A model generated the notes under the pieces. That model was not told where the DNA came from. It made no database searches and saw only the letters and a list, made by a program, of their open reading frames with translations. A stretch of DNA of 64,000 bases from contig NZ_JAHKRA010000001.1 in NCBI RefSeq assembly GCF_019345525.1, forward strand, positions 248,001 to 312,000, in the 5' to 3' direction. This stretch comes from Flavobacterium sp. NKUCC04_CG (GTDB taxonomy: Bacteria > Bacteroidota > Bacteroidia > Flavobacteriales > Flavobacteriaceae). Below are positions 28,551 to 37,367 of this stretch, one piece after another. Position numbers and translations under genes: made by a program. How positions within the stretch are numbered: the stretch's first letter is position 1; every line of letters starts with the position of its first letter.

Positions 28551-29438
28551 TTAGTAATTCCACATATCATCTTCAAGGTTTCTAATCGATTCTTTGATTC
28601 TTTCTGCTTCAAGCAACTGTTTCATAGAATTGTCCTTTACATAATCGTCTATACGACGATCTCCGAACATATTGTCCACTTTGTAGATACTAGCACTAAA
28701 TCTACGAGAATTCAACATATGGTCAAAATTGATTGAGCGCATTGGATTTTTCTCGTTGAAAGCATAATTTCTATGCAAAACTTCTCTAGCATCTGGGAAG
28801 AATACCCAAAATAATTCAACAAAGTTTTCGTTGTCAGATCCCATGGTATAAATATCCGGAACTACAGGGCAAATACCTAACAAACGGTATTTCAATTCCC
28901 CTTGAGTTCTGTCAAAGTACCACATCCCAACGATGTGATATTCCTTAACGTGACGGGCTTTTAATTCTTCAGTTACGATATATTCGTCAGGAATTTTCTC
29001 TCCTGCATTATAATATTCACGACCTGCGTCCATGGTGTCTACTTTCGTAAACGAGGTTTCCAAATCTTTTAAAGTACGTTTTTTCGTGAAATCACTACCA
29101 TCATACACTTCTGTAATTTCACCAGATTTGATACCATCGATTAAAACCTCATAAAGGGCCTTACGACCAGCTATTGCAGAATCATCAACAGGATAATAGT
29201 AAGGTAGATTCATTTTCTCGTCTAAAGAGATTACTTCCCATACCTTTTTCCCAAATAAAATATCGCGGTCAGAGACATATCCGTAAGGAATTGGGCCTTC
29301 GCTGTCCACAATAATATCAGCAAAAGATTTCAATCCAATCTCTTCAGCCGTTCTTGCATTAAGCAAGTTCGCCTGTCCGTATCCAGTTACAGAAATCACA
29401 CAGAATGCGACGAATGATGATAATTTTTTCCAGTTCAT
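28551..29438 (-). CDS. gldN: Gliding motility / type IX secretion protein GldN
   Basis: Periplasmic component of the type IX secretion system that forms the outer-membrane-associated ring with GldK. A signal peptide (SSFVAFCVISVTGYGQ) is followed by a GldN domain: DRDILFGKKVWEVISLDEKM, LPYYYPVDDS, YHIVGMWYFDRTQGELKYRL, LLGICPVVP, and the end SIRNLEDDMWNY. At 295 residues it fits the family. It is the last gene of gldK-gldL-gldM-gldN and is followed by a terminator. Confidence 0.97.
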   Translation of the reverse strand: MNWKKLSSFVAFCVISVTGYGQANLLNARTAEEIGLKSFADIIVDSEGPIPYGYVSDRDILFGKKVWEVISLDEKMNLPYYYPVDDSAIAGRKALYEVLIDGIKSGEITEVYDGSDFTKKRTLKDLETSFTKVDTMDAGREYYNAGEKIPDEYIVTEELKARHVKEYHIVGMWYFDRTQGELKYRLLGICPVVPDIYTMGSDNENFVELFWVFFPDAREVLHRNYAFNEKNPMRSINFDHMLNSRRFSASIYKVDNMFGDRRIDDYVKDNSMKQLLEAERIKESIRNLEDDMWNY

Positions 29439-29470
29439 ATTGTATTTATTTTCTTTTTATATTATCGAAA

Positions 29471-31030
29471 TTAATTAATCTCGAATGTACAAGGTGCCGA
29501 TTTTGGCAACATATAATCACCTGCTCCTTCTAGACGAACTTTAATATCTGAAATCACTACTACATCACCAGTTCTCGCTTTTTGAATAGCCGATCTAGCT
29601 CTGTCGTTCATACGATTCCCTTGAACAACCACAGACGGCTGACCTGGAACTTGTAGAACGAATCCTGTAACAGTTAAATTAAGATCAAAATCAAAGTCTT
29701 CTAATTTAGCTCCGATACTAACAATTTCTAAGTTAGATTTAGGTCCTTTAGCAGAGTACTCTCCACGAACAGTACCTCTTGGTGCAGGAATTCCTTTGAT
29801 TCTAAAAGTTTTTCTATCCGAAACCTTAGATCCATCAGGAAGTGTACCCGTAACGTTAATTACCACTTCTCTCCCCGCCCCTGGGTTCATAATGTATTGA
29901 TCAGCTTTAGCGCCTTTTCTCAATCCTGGTGCAGAAGCACTTACTTTATCTGAAGAGATACCAGCAAATGAAATTGTCATTGGATTGGCAACACCTCTAT
30001 AAACCACATTCATTTTATCTGCAGAAATTGTAGCGGAATTCGGTTTAGGAACTACTACATAATTTCCATCAATTGGAATCGGAATTTCTTTTCCATCTTC
30101 CATAAATGAGAATGTACCTGTAATTTTATGTTCTCCTACGTTACCCGTTCCAAAAGACAAGTTAACTTGTCCGTCTTCCAAAGCATTCGCTAGGTTAACT
30201 TGAGATCCGTTTACAACCACTTTGGTCGGTACAGTAGATTTGTCATAACGACCTAAAACCACTTTCCCTTTAAAGCTTTCTCCTGCAAAATAAGCTGTTT
30301 TTTCTGAAATGACAATAGCTTTATAATTTTTCATAGAAGCTGCTTGTGTTAAAGTATTTCCCATGAATGCATTAATCAAATCATGTTCAACCACTTTTAC
30401 ATCATTTTGCATAGCCGTTAATTTAGTCAACGATGCAATCGCAGGAAATCCTTGAAAGTGATAACTCAAATAAGGTTTTACAACTCCTTCAGAATCTTTG
30501 ATATCCGCTATGTTAAATTTTCGGTCTAAATCTTGAAGTATCGGTAAATATTTTACGTCTTCTCCAACTGCTGCTTTCATATCAGCTTTGTATTTGTTGA
30601 TTTTATTGATGATTTCTGTACCTTTTTCAGAATACTTATCACCTTTAAACCAACCTGAATCTACAACATCACCCTTATCCATCGTTTCATACTGTAGTCC
30701 TCCCGTTTCCGAACGATCTACTTTTTCAGTAATTGCAACTTTCAAAGTTTCAATATAATTGTAAAAGGCTTTTGAAATCGCATCGATTTCTTTCGCTTTT
30801 TTACTTGGTTCAGAAAATCTCGTAGGATCATCTGAAGCTTTTATATCTAATGCTTGTAACAATAAATCATTAGTGTCACCAGCCGATTTATTAGCTAATT
30901 CAAATTTTTCGTTCATCATCCCAAAAGCAGAAAGAACCTCTTTTGACATATTTAGGGCCATCATCGCGATGAAAACCAAATACATCAAGTTGATCATCTT
31001 CTGCCTAGGGGTTAGTTTACCTCCTGCCAT
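29471..31030 (-). CDS. gldM: Gliding motility / type IX secretion protein GldM
   Basis: The motor shaft of the type IX system: one N-terminal membrane helix that pairs with GldL and a long periplasmic part that touches the GldKN ring. The 519-residue protein starts AGGKLTPRQKMINLMYLVFI, where the helix covers about residues 12-30 (LMYLVFIAMMALNMSKEVL). Long helical and then beta-rich periplasmic domains follow, including GLQYETMDKGDVVDSGWFKG and the late PAPRGTVRGEYSAKGPKSN. It sits 35 bp after gldL and 32 bp before gldN. Confidence 0.97.
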   Translation of the reverse strand: MAGGKLTPRQKMINLMYLVFIAMMALNMSKEVLSAFGMMNEKFELANKSAGDTNDLLLQALDIKASDDPTRFSEPSKKAKEIDAISKAFYNYIETLKVAITEKVDRSETGGLQYETMDKGDVVDSGWFKGDKYSEKGTEIINKINKYKADMKAAVGEDVKYLPILQDLDRKFNIADIKDSEGVVKPYLSYHFQGFPAIASLTKLTAMQNDVKVVEHDLINAFMGNTLTQAASMKNYKAIVISEKTAYFAGESFKGKVVLGRYDKSTVPTKVVVNGSQVNLANALEDGQVNLSFGTGNVGEHKITGTFSFMEDGKEIPIPIDGNYVVVPKPNSATISADKMNVVYRGVANPMTISFAGISSDKVSASAPGLRKGAKADQYIMNPGAGREVVINVTGTLPDGSKVSDRKTFRIKGIPAPRGTVRGEYSAKGPKSNLEIVSIGAKLEDFDFDLNLTVTGFVLQVPGQPSVVVQGNRMNDRARSAIQKARTGDVVVISDIKVRLEGAGDYMLPKSAPCTFEIN

Positions 31031-31065
31031 TTTTCTCTAATTAGTTTAAATTAATAATAAAAATA

Positions 31066-31743
31066 CTAATTAGCATTTCTTGATCCACCTCCCATAGCAG
31101 AAAGCATTCCACCATAAACGGTATTTAATGATGCTAAATTTGACGTTAAAGATTGCATTTGCTCTTTTAACTTCATGTTGTTTTCAGCTACCTCGTTGTT
31201 AATTTCCGCGTTTTTAGTTGCACTCTCTAATTGGATTTTATACATTCCATTTAAAGACTCCAATTGTGAAGAAGCCAAAGACATTTCTTCTGCATATTTT
31301 CTTGTAGCAGCCATTGTATCTACAGTAGGAGCAATTTCCTTAGCTGCAGATTCAAAGTTTCTGATACTTTTATTTAAACTATTCATTAACTCCCCATCAA
31401 TTTTAGCATCTTTTAAAAGTTGATCCAATTTTTGAGAAAGCATTCCTTCCTCTTGAGTAGCAACACCTCCAAAACCAGTTCCACCGAAACCAGCTACTTG
31501 TACTGCTTTAGCTTCACCTCCTTTTAATTCCGGATATACTCTTGACCAATCCAAATCATCATCAACTGGTTCAAAAGCCGAGATTGCAAAAATCAGTGCT
31601 TCTACAACAAGTCCAATGGTCAACATGATATTTCCATTTAAAGGGCCAAATTCCATATGAGTAATTTTGAATAAAGCTCCGAGAATTACGACCGCTGCCC
31701 CCATCCCGTAGCAGAAGTTCATCACTTTTTTAGGTATCGCCAT
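31066..31743 (-). CDS. gldL: Gliding motility / type IX secretion protein GldL
   Basis: Inner-membrane proton-channel partner of GldM that energises type IX secretion and gliding. The 225-residue protein has two membrane helices at the N-terminus: KVMNFCYGMGAAVVILGALF (about 6-25) and GNIMLTIGLVVEALIFAISA (about 37-56). The conserved Glu in the second helix (VVEAL), thought in the family to take part in proton transfer, is present. A cytoplasmic helical tail rich in Asn/Ala/Met follows. It is co-transcribed between gldK and gldM. Confidence 0.97.
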   Translation of the reverse strand: MAIPKKVMNFCYGMGAAVVILGALFKITHMEFGPLNGNIMLTIGLVVEALIFAISAFEPVDDDLDWSRVYPELKGGEAKAVQVAGFGGTGFGGVATQEEGMLSQKLDQLLKDAKIDGELMNSLNKSIRNFESAAKEIAPTVDTMAATRKYAEEMSLASSQLESLNGMYKIQLESATKNAEINNEVAENNMKLKEQMQSLTSNLASLNTVYGGMLSAMGGGSRNAN

Positions 31744-31807
31744 AATTTGTGTAATTAATTTAGTTAGTTATTTATTTGGTTTTTTATTTGGTTTTTAGTT
31801 TTCGATA

Positions 31808-33202
31808 TTATCTAGCTCCTTTAGGGGCATCTACCACATTAGGTCCTGAGTAAGTTTGAACAGTACGGAAACCGATATAACTTCTAGCTGTATCCGCAAA
31901 TTCAGAATCTCTAGTACTTACTTGTAAGAAGTAGGCTGGATCTCTCCATGAACCACCTCTAACAACTTTTAAAGGATTAGAGCTCCCTCTTTCTCTTGGT
32001 TTTAATGATGCTACAAAATCATAAGATGCCGGATCATAAGAAGAACTTGTCCACTCAGACACGTTTCCAGACATATTATATAAATTGTAACCGTTTGGAA
32101 GATATGATCTCGCCTCTGCAGTATACAATGCTCCATCCGCCGCATAGTTTGTTCTAGTCGGTTTGAAGTTGGCTAAGAAACATGCTTTTTCATCCGTAGT
32201 ATACGGACCACCCCATGGGTACATTGCTGATTCTAAACCACCTCTAGCAGCATATTCCCACTCTGCCTCCATTGGCAAACGGTATGCATTCACTTGAAAC
32301 GATTCTCTTCTCGATTTTAAATGAGCGTTTTTATACAAGGTTCTCCAAGCACAAAATGCTTTTGCTTGATGCCAGTTTACACCAACAACTGGGTATTCGC
32401 CATAAGCTTCATGCCAAAAATAGTCGTTGTGCATTGGTTCATTATAAGAAAATTGAAACTCTTTTATCCAACGGGTTGTATCTGGATAAATCATGATCGT
32501 TTCCGATTTCATGTGTTTGCTTCTCTTTTCTCTTACGTTAGTGCTTTTATCTCTAACTGCTGCTTCAATATCCATATAAGAATATTTAAATGAAAGCTTA
32601 GAAGCATCAAAAGTTTTTAAACCGTTGAATGATTCGCTAGCAGGTAGGTATAATGAATCCATTACCTCAACAAAATACTCATCTGGATATTTTTTTGAAT
32701 TAACCGGCAATTTTGCCTTTTTATTCAATTTTTTTCCTGCGTATAAGTCATCATCCATAGACATGCTATAGTAATTGTCGTACATATACTTTTCGTATGG
32801 AGTTTGGTTTTCTGGATCGCCCTCTTCTAAGAAAGCAAATTCACCAATCCCTCCTGATCCTTTAGCCATCCCCATTTCGTCAGCAAAAATAGCCAACCTC
32901 GTTCTAACTACAGAATCTTTTACCCATTCAACAAATTTTCGATACTGATTATTCGTGATTTCCGTTTCATCCATATAAAATGAACCAACTGTAACGGATT
33001 TCGTAGGGGCATCTTGAGTGTTTAGGAAATCTTCACTAGATTTTCCCATCGTAAAAGTACCTCCAGGAATCAAAGCCATACCGTGAGGCTTCTCTGTTTT
33101 CCATTGTCTTCCTTGTACGCCACCTAATAGCTCACCTCTATCGCCAGAACCACAACTGAATAACATTGATACAACTGCTGTTAGTGTAATGAACTTCTTC
33201 AT
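31808..33202 (-). CDS. gldK: Gliding motility lipoprotein GldK
   Basis: Lipoprotein of the type IX secretion ring with a formylglycine-generating-enzyme/sulfatase-modifying fold used structurally. The 464-residue protein has its lipobox in SMLFSCGSG (Cys17). The FGE-like domain is visible in GMALIPGGTFTMGKSSEDFL, YMDETEITNNQYRKFVEWV, YPVVGVNWHQAKAFCAWRT, YRLPMEAEWEYAARGG, NVSEWTSSSY and VVRGGSWRDPAYFLQVSTRD. It is the first gene of the gld operon. The upstream 130 bp carries no clear TAnnTTTG box, so the promoter was not located. Confidence 0.97.
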   Translation of the reverse strand: MKKFITLTAVVSMLFSCGSGDRGELLGGVQGRQWKTEKPHGMALIPGGTFTMGKSSEDFLNTQDAPTKSVTVGSFYMDETEITNNQYRKFVEWVKDSVVRTRLAIFADEMGMAKGSGGIGEFAFLEEGDPENQTPYEKYMYDNYYSMSMDDDLYAGKKLNKKAKLPVNSKKYPDEYFVEVMDSLYLPASESFNGLKTFDASKLSFKYSYMDIEAAVRDKSTNVREKRSKHMKSETIMIYPDTTRWIKEFQFSYNEPMHNDYFWHEAYGEYPVVGVNWHQAKAFCAWRTLYKNAHLKSRRESFQVNAYRLPMEAEWEYAARGGLESAMYPWGGPYTTDEKACFLANFKPTRTNYAADGALYTAEARSYLPNGYNLYNMSGNVSEWTSSSYDPASYDFVASLKPRERGSSNPLKVVRGGSWRDPAYFLQVSTRDSEFADTARSYIGFRTVQTYSGPNVVDAPKGAR

Positions 33203-33331
33203 ATATTTTTGGGTTTATAATATTTTAATATTTCAAAGGCGTAAACCTATTTATTTATTTTTAATTACACAACGAAAATCGGAAAAAAAATTAATTTATA
33301 TTTAACATTTAATTCTTTTAGCGCTCTTTTG

Positions 33332-34483
33332 TTACAGAAAACTCTTTTTAATCGCTTTCCACCAACGCTCAGGCACTTGCTGAGCAGTAGCTAAGAGATA
33401 ATCCTCGTAGCTACATGGCAAGAGTAACTTTCTTTTTATAGAATCATTAACACTTCCTCCAAAAGACACCTCAATCCACCATCGTTCCGTTTTATCACTC
33501 TTAAAAAAAATCAAATCGTCCTCATCAACGATCGGAACAATGTATTTAAAATAGCTTTCCTTGCTAACAAATGGATATTCATTCGCTCTAAAATTAAAGC
33601 CTTCGACAAAATACCAAAGAATTTGTGCTATTAATAACGCTTCTCCAATGGAATTATTATGATTAAAAACGCCAAATAAACTTACGCGATCACTTAGTCC
33701 CGAATAACGCGATAAGGCACAAATTTCCCTACCATCGAATCCATTGGGGTTAAAGTAATCAAAATTTCCGGAATCAGCCGATTTAACAGCCATCATATCA
33801 ATACTGACTATGTCTGCATCGCGCAAAACGGGTTCTGCCAAGGTATGATCGTTCGAAATTTCACCGACTCTATAGGCTTCAAAATACATTTTATCTATCA
33901 AATCAATTTCCTCTTGCGAATTGAAATAGGTTTGATAGCCTAAATTGGCATAATTGAACAAATTATTAGGAGCCTCCATAATTATCCGCGACAGGAATGA
34001 TTCTGCCGCAAATCCCTCTTCTTTTACCAAATCGAGCTTGTTGTCAATGCAAACCAAATTCACCATCTGCTCCAATTGATCATAAGCTCTGTACATCGGA
34101 TAAGTCAAATCTTGAGATCCCCCAATAATTACCGGTACAATTTTATTGCGAATCAATTCGGCTATTAAGTTTTTTAAAACAAAATAAGTGTCCTCTATAT
34201 TCTCACCCGGAATTACATCGCCAAAATCAATCATCCTGGCTGTCCAATTGCCGGGGAAAAGCGAATAAAATGCTTTTCTAATTTCCAAAACGTCAGACCA
34301 ATCGCTACCATCTTGCTGTCCTCGGTTATCCAATACCCCAATAATTCCAATTTGATAGCTGGAAAAAGATTCAAAAGTACCTCCAGAGAAGAAGCTTACT
34401 TTTTTACCCAAGGCTTGTCGTGATAATCCATCGATAAATTGCAAAAAATCATCGCTTAAGGGTCTCAAAAACTCAAAAGTCAT
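33332..34483 (-). CDS. Arginase/formimidoylglutamase-fold protein with degenerate metal site
   Basis: A 383-residue protein of the ureohydrolase superfamily; homologues are commonly labelled formimidoylglutamase or arginase. The fold markers are present: IIGVLDNRG, VPVIIGGSQDLTYPMYRAYD and ADIVSIDMMAVKSAD. The manganese ligands of true arginases are only partly kept. The usual GGxHS/D is GGSQD (residues 121-125; His to Gln), DAHxD is DNKLD (147-151; His to Lys), and SxDxD is SIDMM (227-231; second Asp to Met). Three of six ligands are therefore missing, and ordinary hydrolase activity is doubtful. It lies 5 bp after topA and before gldK. A structural or regulatory role linked to either neighbour is possible but not shown. 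Confidence 0.75.
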   Translation of the reverse strand: MTFEFLRPLSDDFLQFIDGLSRQALGKKVSFFSGGTFESFSSYQIGIIGVLDNRGQQDGSDWSDVLEIRKAFYSLFPGNWTARMIDFGDVIPGENIEDTYFVLKNLIAELIRNKIVPVIIGGSQDLTYPMYRAYDQLEQMVNLVCIDNKLDLVKEEGFAAESFLSRIIMEAPNNLFNYANLGYQTYFNSQEEIDLIDKMYFEAYRVGEISNDHTLAEPVLRDADIVSIDMMAVKSADSGNFDYFNPNGFDGREICALSRYSGLSDRVSLFGVFNHNNSIGEALLIAQILWYFVEGFNFRANEYPFVSKESYFKYIVPIVDEDDLIFFKSDKTERWWIEVSFGGSVNDSIKRKLLLPCSYEDYLLATAQQVPERWWKAIKKSFL

Positions 34484-34488
34484 AAGCC

Positions 34489-37017
34489 TTATTTTTTAGT
34501 TGTTGTCTTTTTAGTCGTTGCTTTTTTTACCGCAGCCTTTTTAGCAGGAGCTTTTTTAGCAGCTGTTTTCTTTGCAGGAGCTTTTTTCTCAATCATCTCT
34601 TGAACTTCTTCTAGAGTCAATGCAGCTGCATCCACTTCTTTGCTCAATTCAATTTTTAATTTCCCCTTTAAAATCACTGAACGACCCCATCGCGCTTTCT
34701 CTACGCGAATACCTTCTTCTTTCCAATCGTGAACTACCTTGTCGATATCCTTTTGAATTTTATCGCTAATCAACGCATCAATATCGGCTTTCGACAGGTT
34801 GTCAAAATCATATTTTTTATTTACATTTATAAAAGTACCGTTCCATTTTAAATAGGGTCCAAAACGACCAACACCTTTTTGTACTGGTAAATCTTGAAAA
34901 GTAGCAATAGGTGCATCGGCAACTTCTTTTTCCTTAATCAACTCTAAAGCGCGTTCCAAGCTTACATCCAAAGGGTCTTCTCCTCTAGGCAGCGAGATAA
35001 ACACTGCTCCATGGCGCACATAAGGACCAAAACGACCATTATTAACCTCGACTTCTTCCCCTTTGTACTCACCGAGCATTTTAGGCAATAAAAACAGGGT
35101 CAATGCCTCGTCCAGTGTAATTGTTCCAATATTTTGATCGGGTTTTAAGCTGGCAAACTGCTTGTTTTCTTCATCGGCATCACCGATTTGAGCAATGGGT
35201 CCAAATTTACCCAAACGAACCAATACCGGTTTACCCGATTGAGGATCGGTTCCGAGGATTCGCTCACCAGATTCTCTTTCTGCATTCTCTTCTACATCGC
35301 GTACAATCGGATGAAAATGATTGTAGAAATCTTGCATCATCTTTGCCCAATCTTCATTTCCAGCAGCAATCTCATCAAAATCTTGCTCTACTTTGGCCGT
35401 GAAATTGTAGTCCAAAATAGTTCCAAAATTTTTAACCAAGAAATCATTGACAATCATCCCGATATCGGTAGGCAATAATTTCCCCTTTTCAGAACCCACT
35501 TTTTCGATTAAATCAGAAGAAGTAACGGTTCCGTTTTTTAATACCAACATCTGGTAAGGTCTTTCTTTTCCTTCAGAAATTCCCTTTTCAACATAGGTTC
35601 TGGCGATAATCGTAGAAATTGTCGGCGCATAAGTTGACGGTCTTCCTATACCCAATTCTTCTAGTTTTTTAACCAACGAAGCCTCAGTATATCGAGACGC
35701 TGGTCTAGAAAAACGCTGAGTAGCCGTAATATAGTTATTGAGCAGTACCTCATTGATTTTTAATGCAGGTAAGATTCCTTCTACCTCTTCCTCCTCATCG
35801 TCATGCCCTTCTAGATATACTTTTAAAAAACCTTCAAACAACAGTACTTCTCCCGTTGCACTAAAGAGCTCTTTATATTGATTGGCTTCAATCTTAACAT
35901 TGGTTCTTTCCAAACGGGCATCGCTCATTTGCGAAGCTAAAGTACGCTTCCAAATCAAGTCGTATAAACGCGCTTGATCACGATCAATATTTGCTTGATG
36001 CAAAGACATATCAGTTGGACGTATAGCCTCGTGAGCTTCCTGAGCACCCTTGCTTTTGGTAATATATGTTTGAGGTTTGCTGTATTCCGCACCATAAGAC
36101 TTGGTGATTTCAGCAGCAGCAGCCTTCATGGCATCTTGAGATAAATTAACACTATCCGTTCTCATATAAGTGATTAACCCACTCTCGTACAGACGTTGCG
36201 CCAACATCATGGTTTGCCCAACGGTATAATGTAGTTTTCTAGAAGCTTCCTGTTGTAAAGTTGAAGTAGTAAACGGTGCTGCCGGTGATTTTTTGGCCGG
36301 TTTGGTCTCTAAATCGGCTACTTTATATTTAGCTCCAATATTTTTGTTTAGAAAATCCTGAGCCTCTTTTAAGGTAGGGAAATTCTTAGGTAATTTTGCT
36401 TTTAAGGTTTTACCGGCTTCATTTGAAAACTCGGCTGAGATACTAAAAGACGCTTCCGAATTAAAGTTGTTTATTTCCCTTTCTCGCTCTACGATTAATC
36501 GTACAGAAACCGACTGCACACGTCCTGCAGAAAGTCCGCCTTTAACTTTTTTCCACAATACAGGCGATAATTCATATCCTACCAATCGATCCAAAACACG
36601 TCGTGCCTGTTGGGCATTAACTAAATTATAATCGATTTTTCGCGGATTCTCAATCGCTTTATGAATTGCGGTTTTTGTGATTTCATGAAAAACAATTCTT
36701 TTAGTCTTGTCATCTGTCAAATTCAATTCTTCAGCTAAATGCCAAGCAATCGCCTCTCCCTCCCGGTCCTCATCGGAAGCCAACCAAACCATTTCTGCTT
36801 TTTTAGAAAGATCCTTCAGTTTCTTTACTACTGCCTTTTTATCTGGAGAAACCTCGTATCTGGGTTTAAAGCCATTTTCGATGTCAACTCCTATTTCTTT
36901 AGACGGAAGGTCAGCAATATGTCCATAACTGGATTCAACTTGAAAATCTTTACCCAAAAACTTTTCGATGGTTTTTGCTTTCGCAGGGGACTCCACTATC
37001 ACTAAATTCTTTGCCAT
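34489..37017 (-). CDS. topA: DNA topoisomerase I
   Basis: Type IA topoisomerase that relaxes negative supercoils. The 842-residue protein begins with a TOPRIM domain (KNLVIVESPAKAKTIEKFLG and the acidic ASDEDREGEAIAWHL). The active-site tyrosine lies in SGLITYMRTDSVNLS, and LEELGIGRPSTYAPTISTII marks the core. The C-terminal part has two Topoisom_C-type repeats (KPVLVRLGKFGPIAQIGD; GRFGPYVRHG) without zinc-binding cysteines. The last about 30 residues are a Lys/Ala/Thr repeat tail (KKAPAKKAAVKKATTKK) like histone H1 tails, likely unstructured and DNA-binding. A TACTTTTG box at 37037-37044 on the minus strand is a candidate promoter element. Confidence 0.96.
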   Translation of the reverse strand: MAKNLVIVESPAKAKTIEKFLGKDFQVESSYGHIADLPSKEIGVDIENGFKPRYEVSPDKKAVVKKLKDLSKKAEMVWLASDEDREGEAIAWHLAEELNLTDDKTKRIVFHEITKTAIHKAIENPRKIDYNLVNAQQARRVLDRLVGYELSPVLWKKVKGGLSAGRVQSVSVRLIVEREREINNFNSEASFSISAEFSNEAGKTLKAKLPKNFPTLKEAQDFLNKNIGAKYKVADLETKPAKKSPAAPFTTSTLQQEASRKLHYTVGQTMMLAQRLYESGLITYMRTDSVNLSQDAMKAAAAEITKSYGAEYSKPQTYITKSKGAQEAHEAIRPTDMSLHQANIDRDQARLYDLIWKRTLASQMSDARLERTNVKIEANQYKELFSATGEVLLFEGFLKVYLEGHDDEEEEVEGILPALKINEVLLNNYITATQRFSRPASRYTEASLVKKLEELGIGRPSTYAPTISTIIARTYVEKGISEGKERPYQMLVLKNGTVTSSDLIEKVGSEKGKLLPTDIGMIVNDFLVKNFGTILDYNFTAKVEQDFDEIAAGNEDWAKMMQDFYNHFHPIVRDVEENAERESGERILGTDPQSGKPVLVRLGKFGPIAQIGDADEENKQFASLKPDQNIGTITLDEALTLFLLPKMLGEYKGEEVEVNNGRFGPYVRHGAVFISLPRGEDPLDVSLERALELIKEKEVADAPIATFQDLPVQKGVGRFGPYLKWNGTFINVNKKYDFDNLSKADIDALISDKIQKDIDKVVHDWKEEGIRVEKARWGRSVILKGKLKIELSKEVDAAALTLEEVQEMIEKKAPAKKTAAKKAPAKKAAVKKATTKKTTTKK

Positions 37018-37303
37018 TTTTCACTATTTTATGGAGCAAAAGTATGCGAATTTTTTAAATATTGCGTTTTTACCCATTTTAAAAAAAATATTTCAATCGG
37101 AATTGGTACTATCATTTTGTTTGATTCTACGTTTACATCGGTTATAAAACCCTTAAAATTAACTAAAAAAGAAAAAATAGTCGTGTTCCTTATCAAATGT
37201 ATAATTCTTTGTCAAAAAGAAATTCGCCCTATAAAATTTAAAACAACTCCTATATATTATTCCAATTGATTCCAATAAAAATGTTAAATGTAAAGCTGTC
37301 AAC
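37018..37303. other. Divergent topA/miaB intergenic region
   Basis: About 350 bp of AT-rich DNA, to 37367, separate the divergent topA and miaB starts. It holds a minus-strand TACTTTTG element (37037-37044) for topA and a complete plus-strand promoter (37304-37335) for miaB. I see no small gene, RNA or repeat in the remainder. Confidence 0.5.
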
Positions 37304-37335
37304 TTGTCAGAATACATTATTATGTACTATCTTTG
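37304..37335 (+). promoter_or_regulatory. Promoter of miaB
   Basis: TTG at 37304-37306, 21-bp spacer, TATCTTTG at 37328-37335. It is a full match to the Bacteroidetes housekeeping promoter pattern, 33 bp before the miaB ATG. Confidence 0.7.
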
Positions 37336-37367
37336 CTCCTAGATTTTGACCCCGTTTAGAGTAAGAT

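Noticed and set aside
33332..34483. Histidine-degradation partner (formimidoylglutamase) of hutU
   Set aside because: Metal ligands are missing and the gene is 28 kb from hutU, so a functional pairing is not supported.
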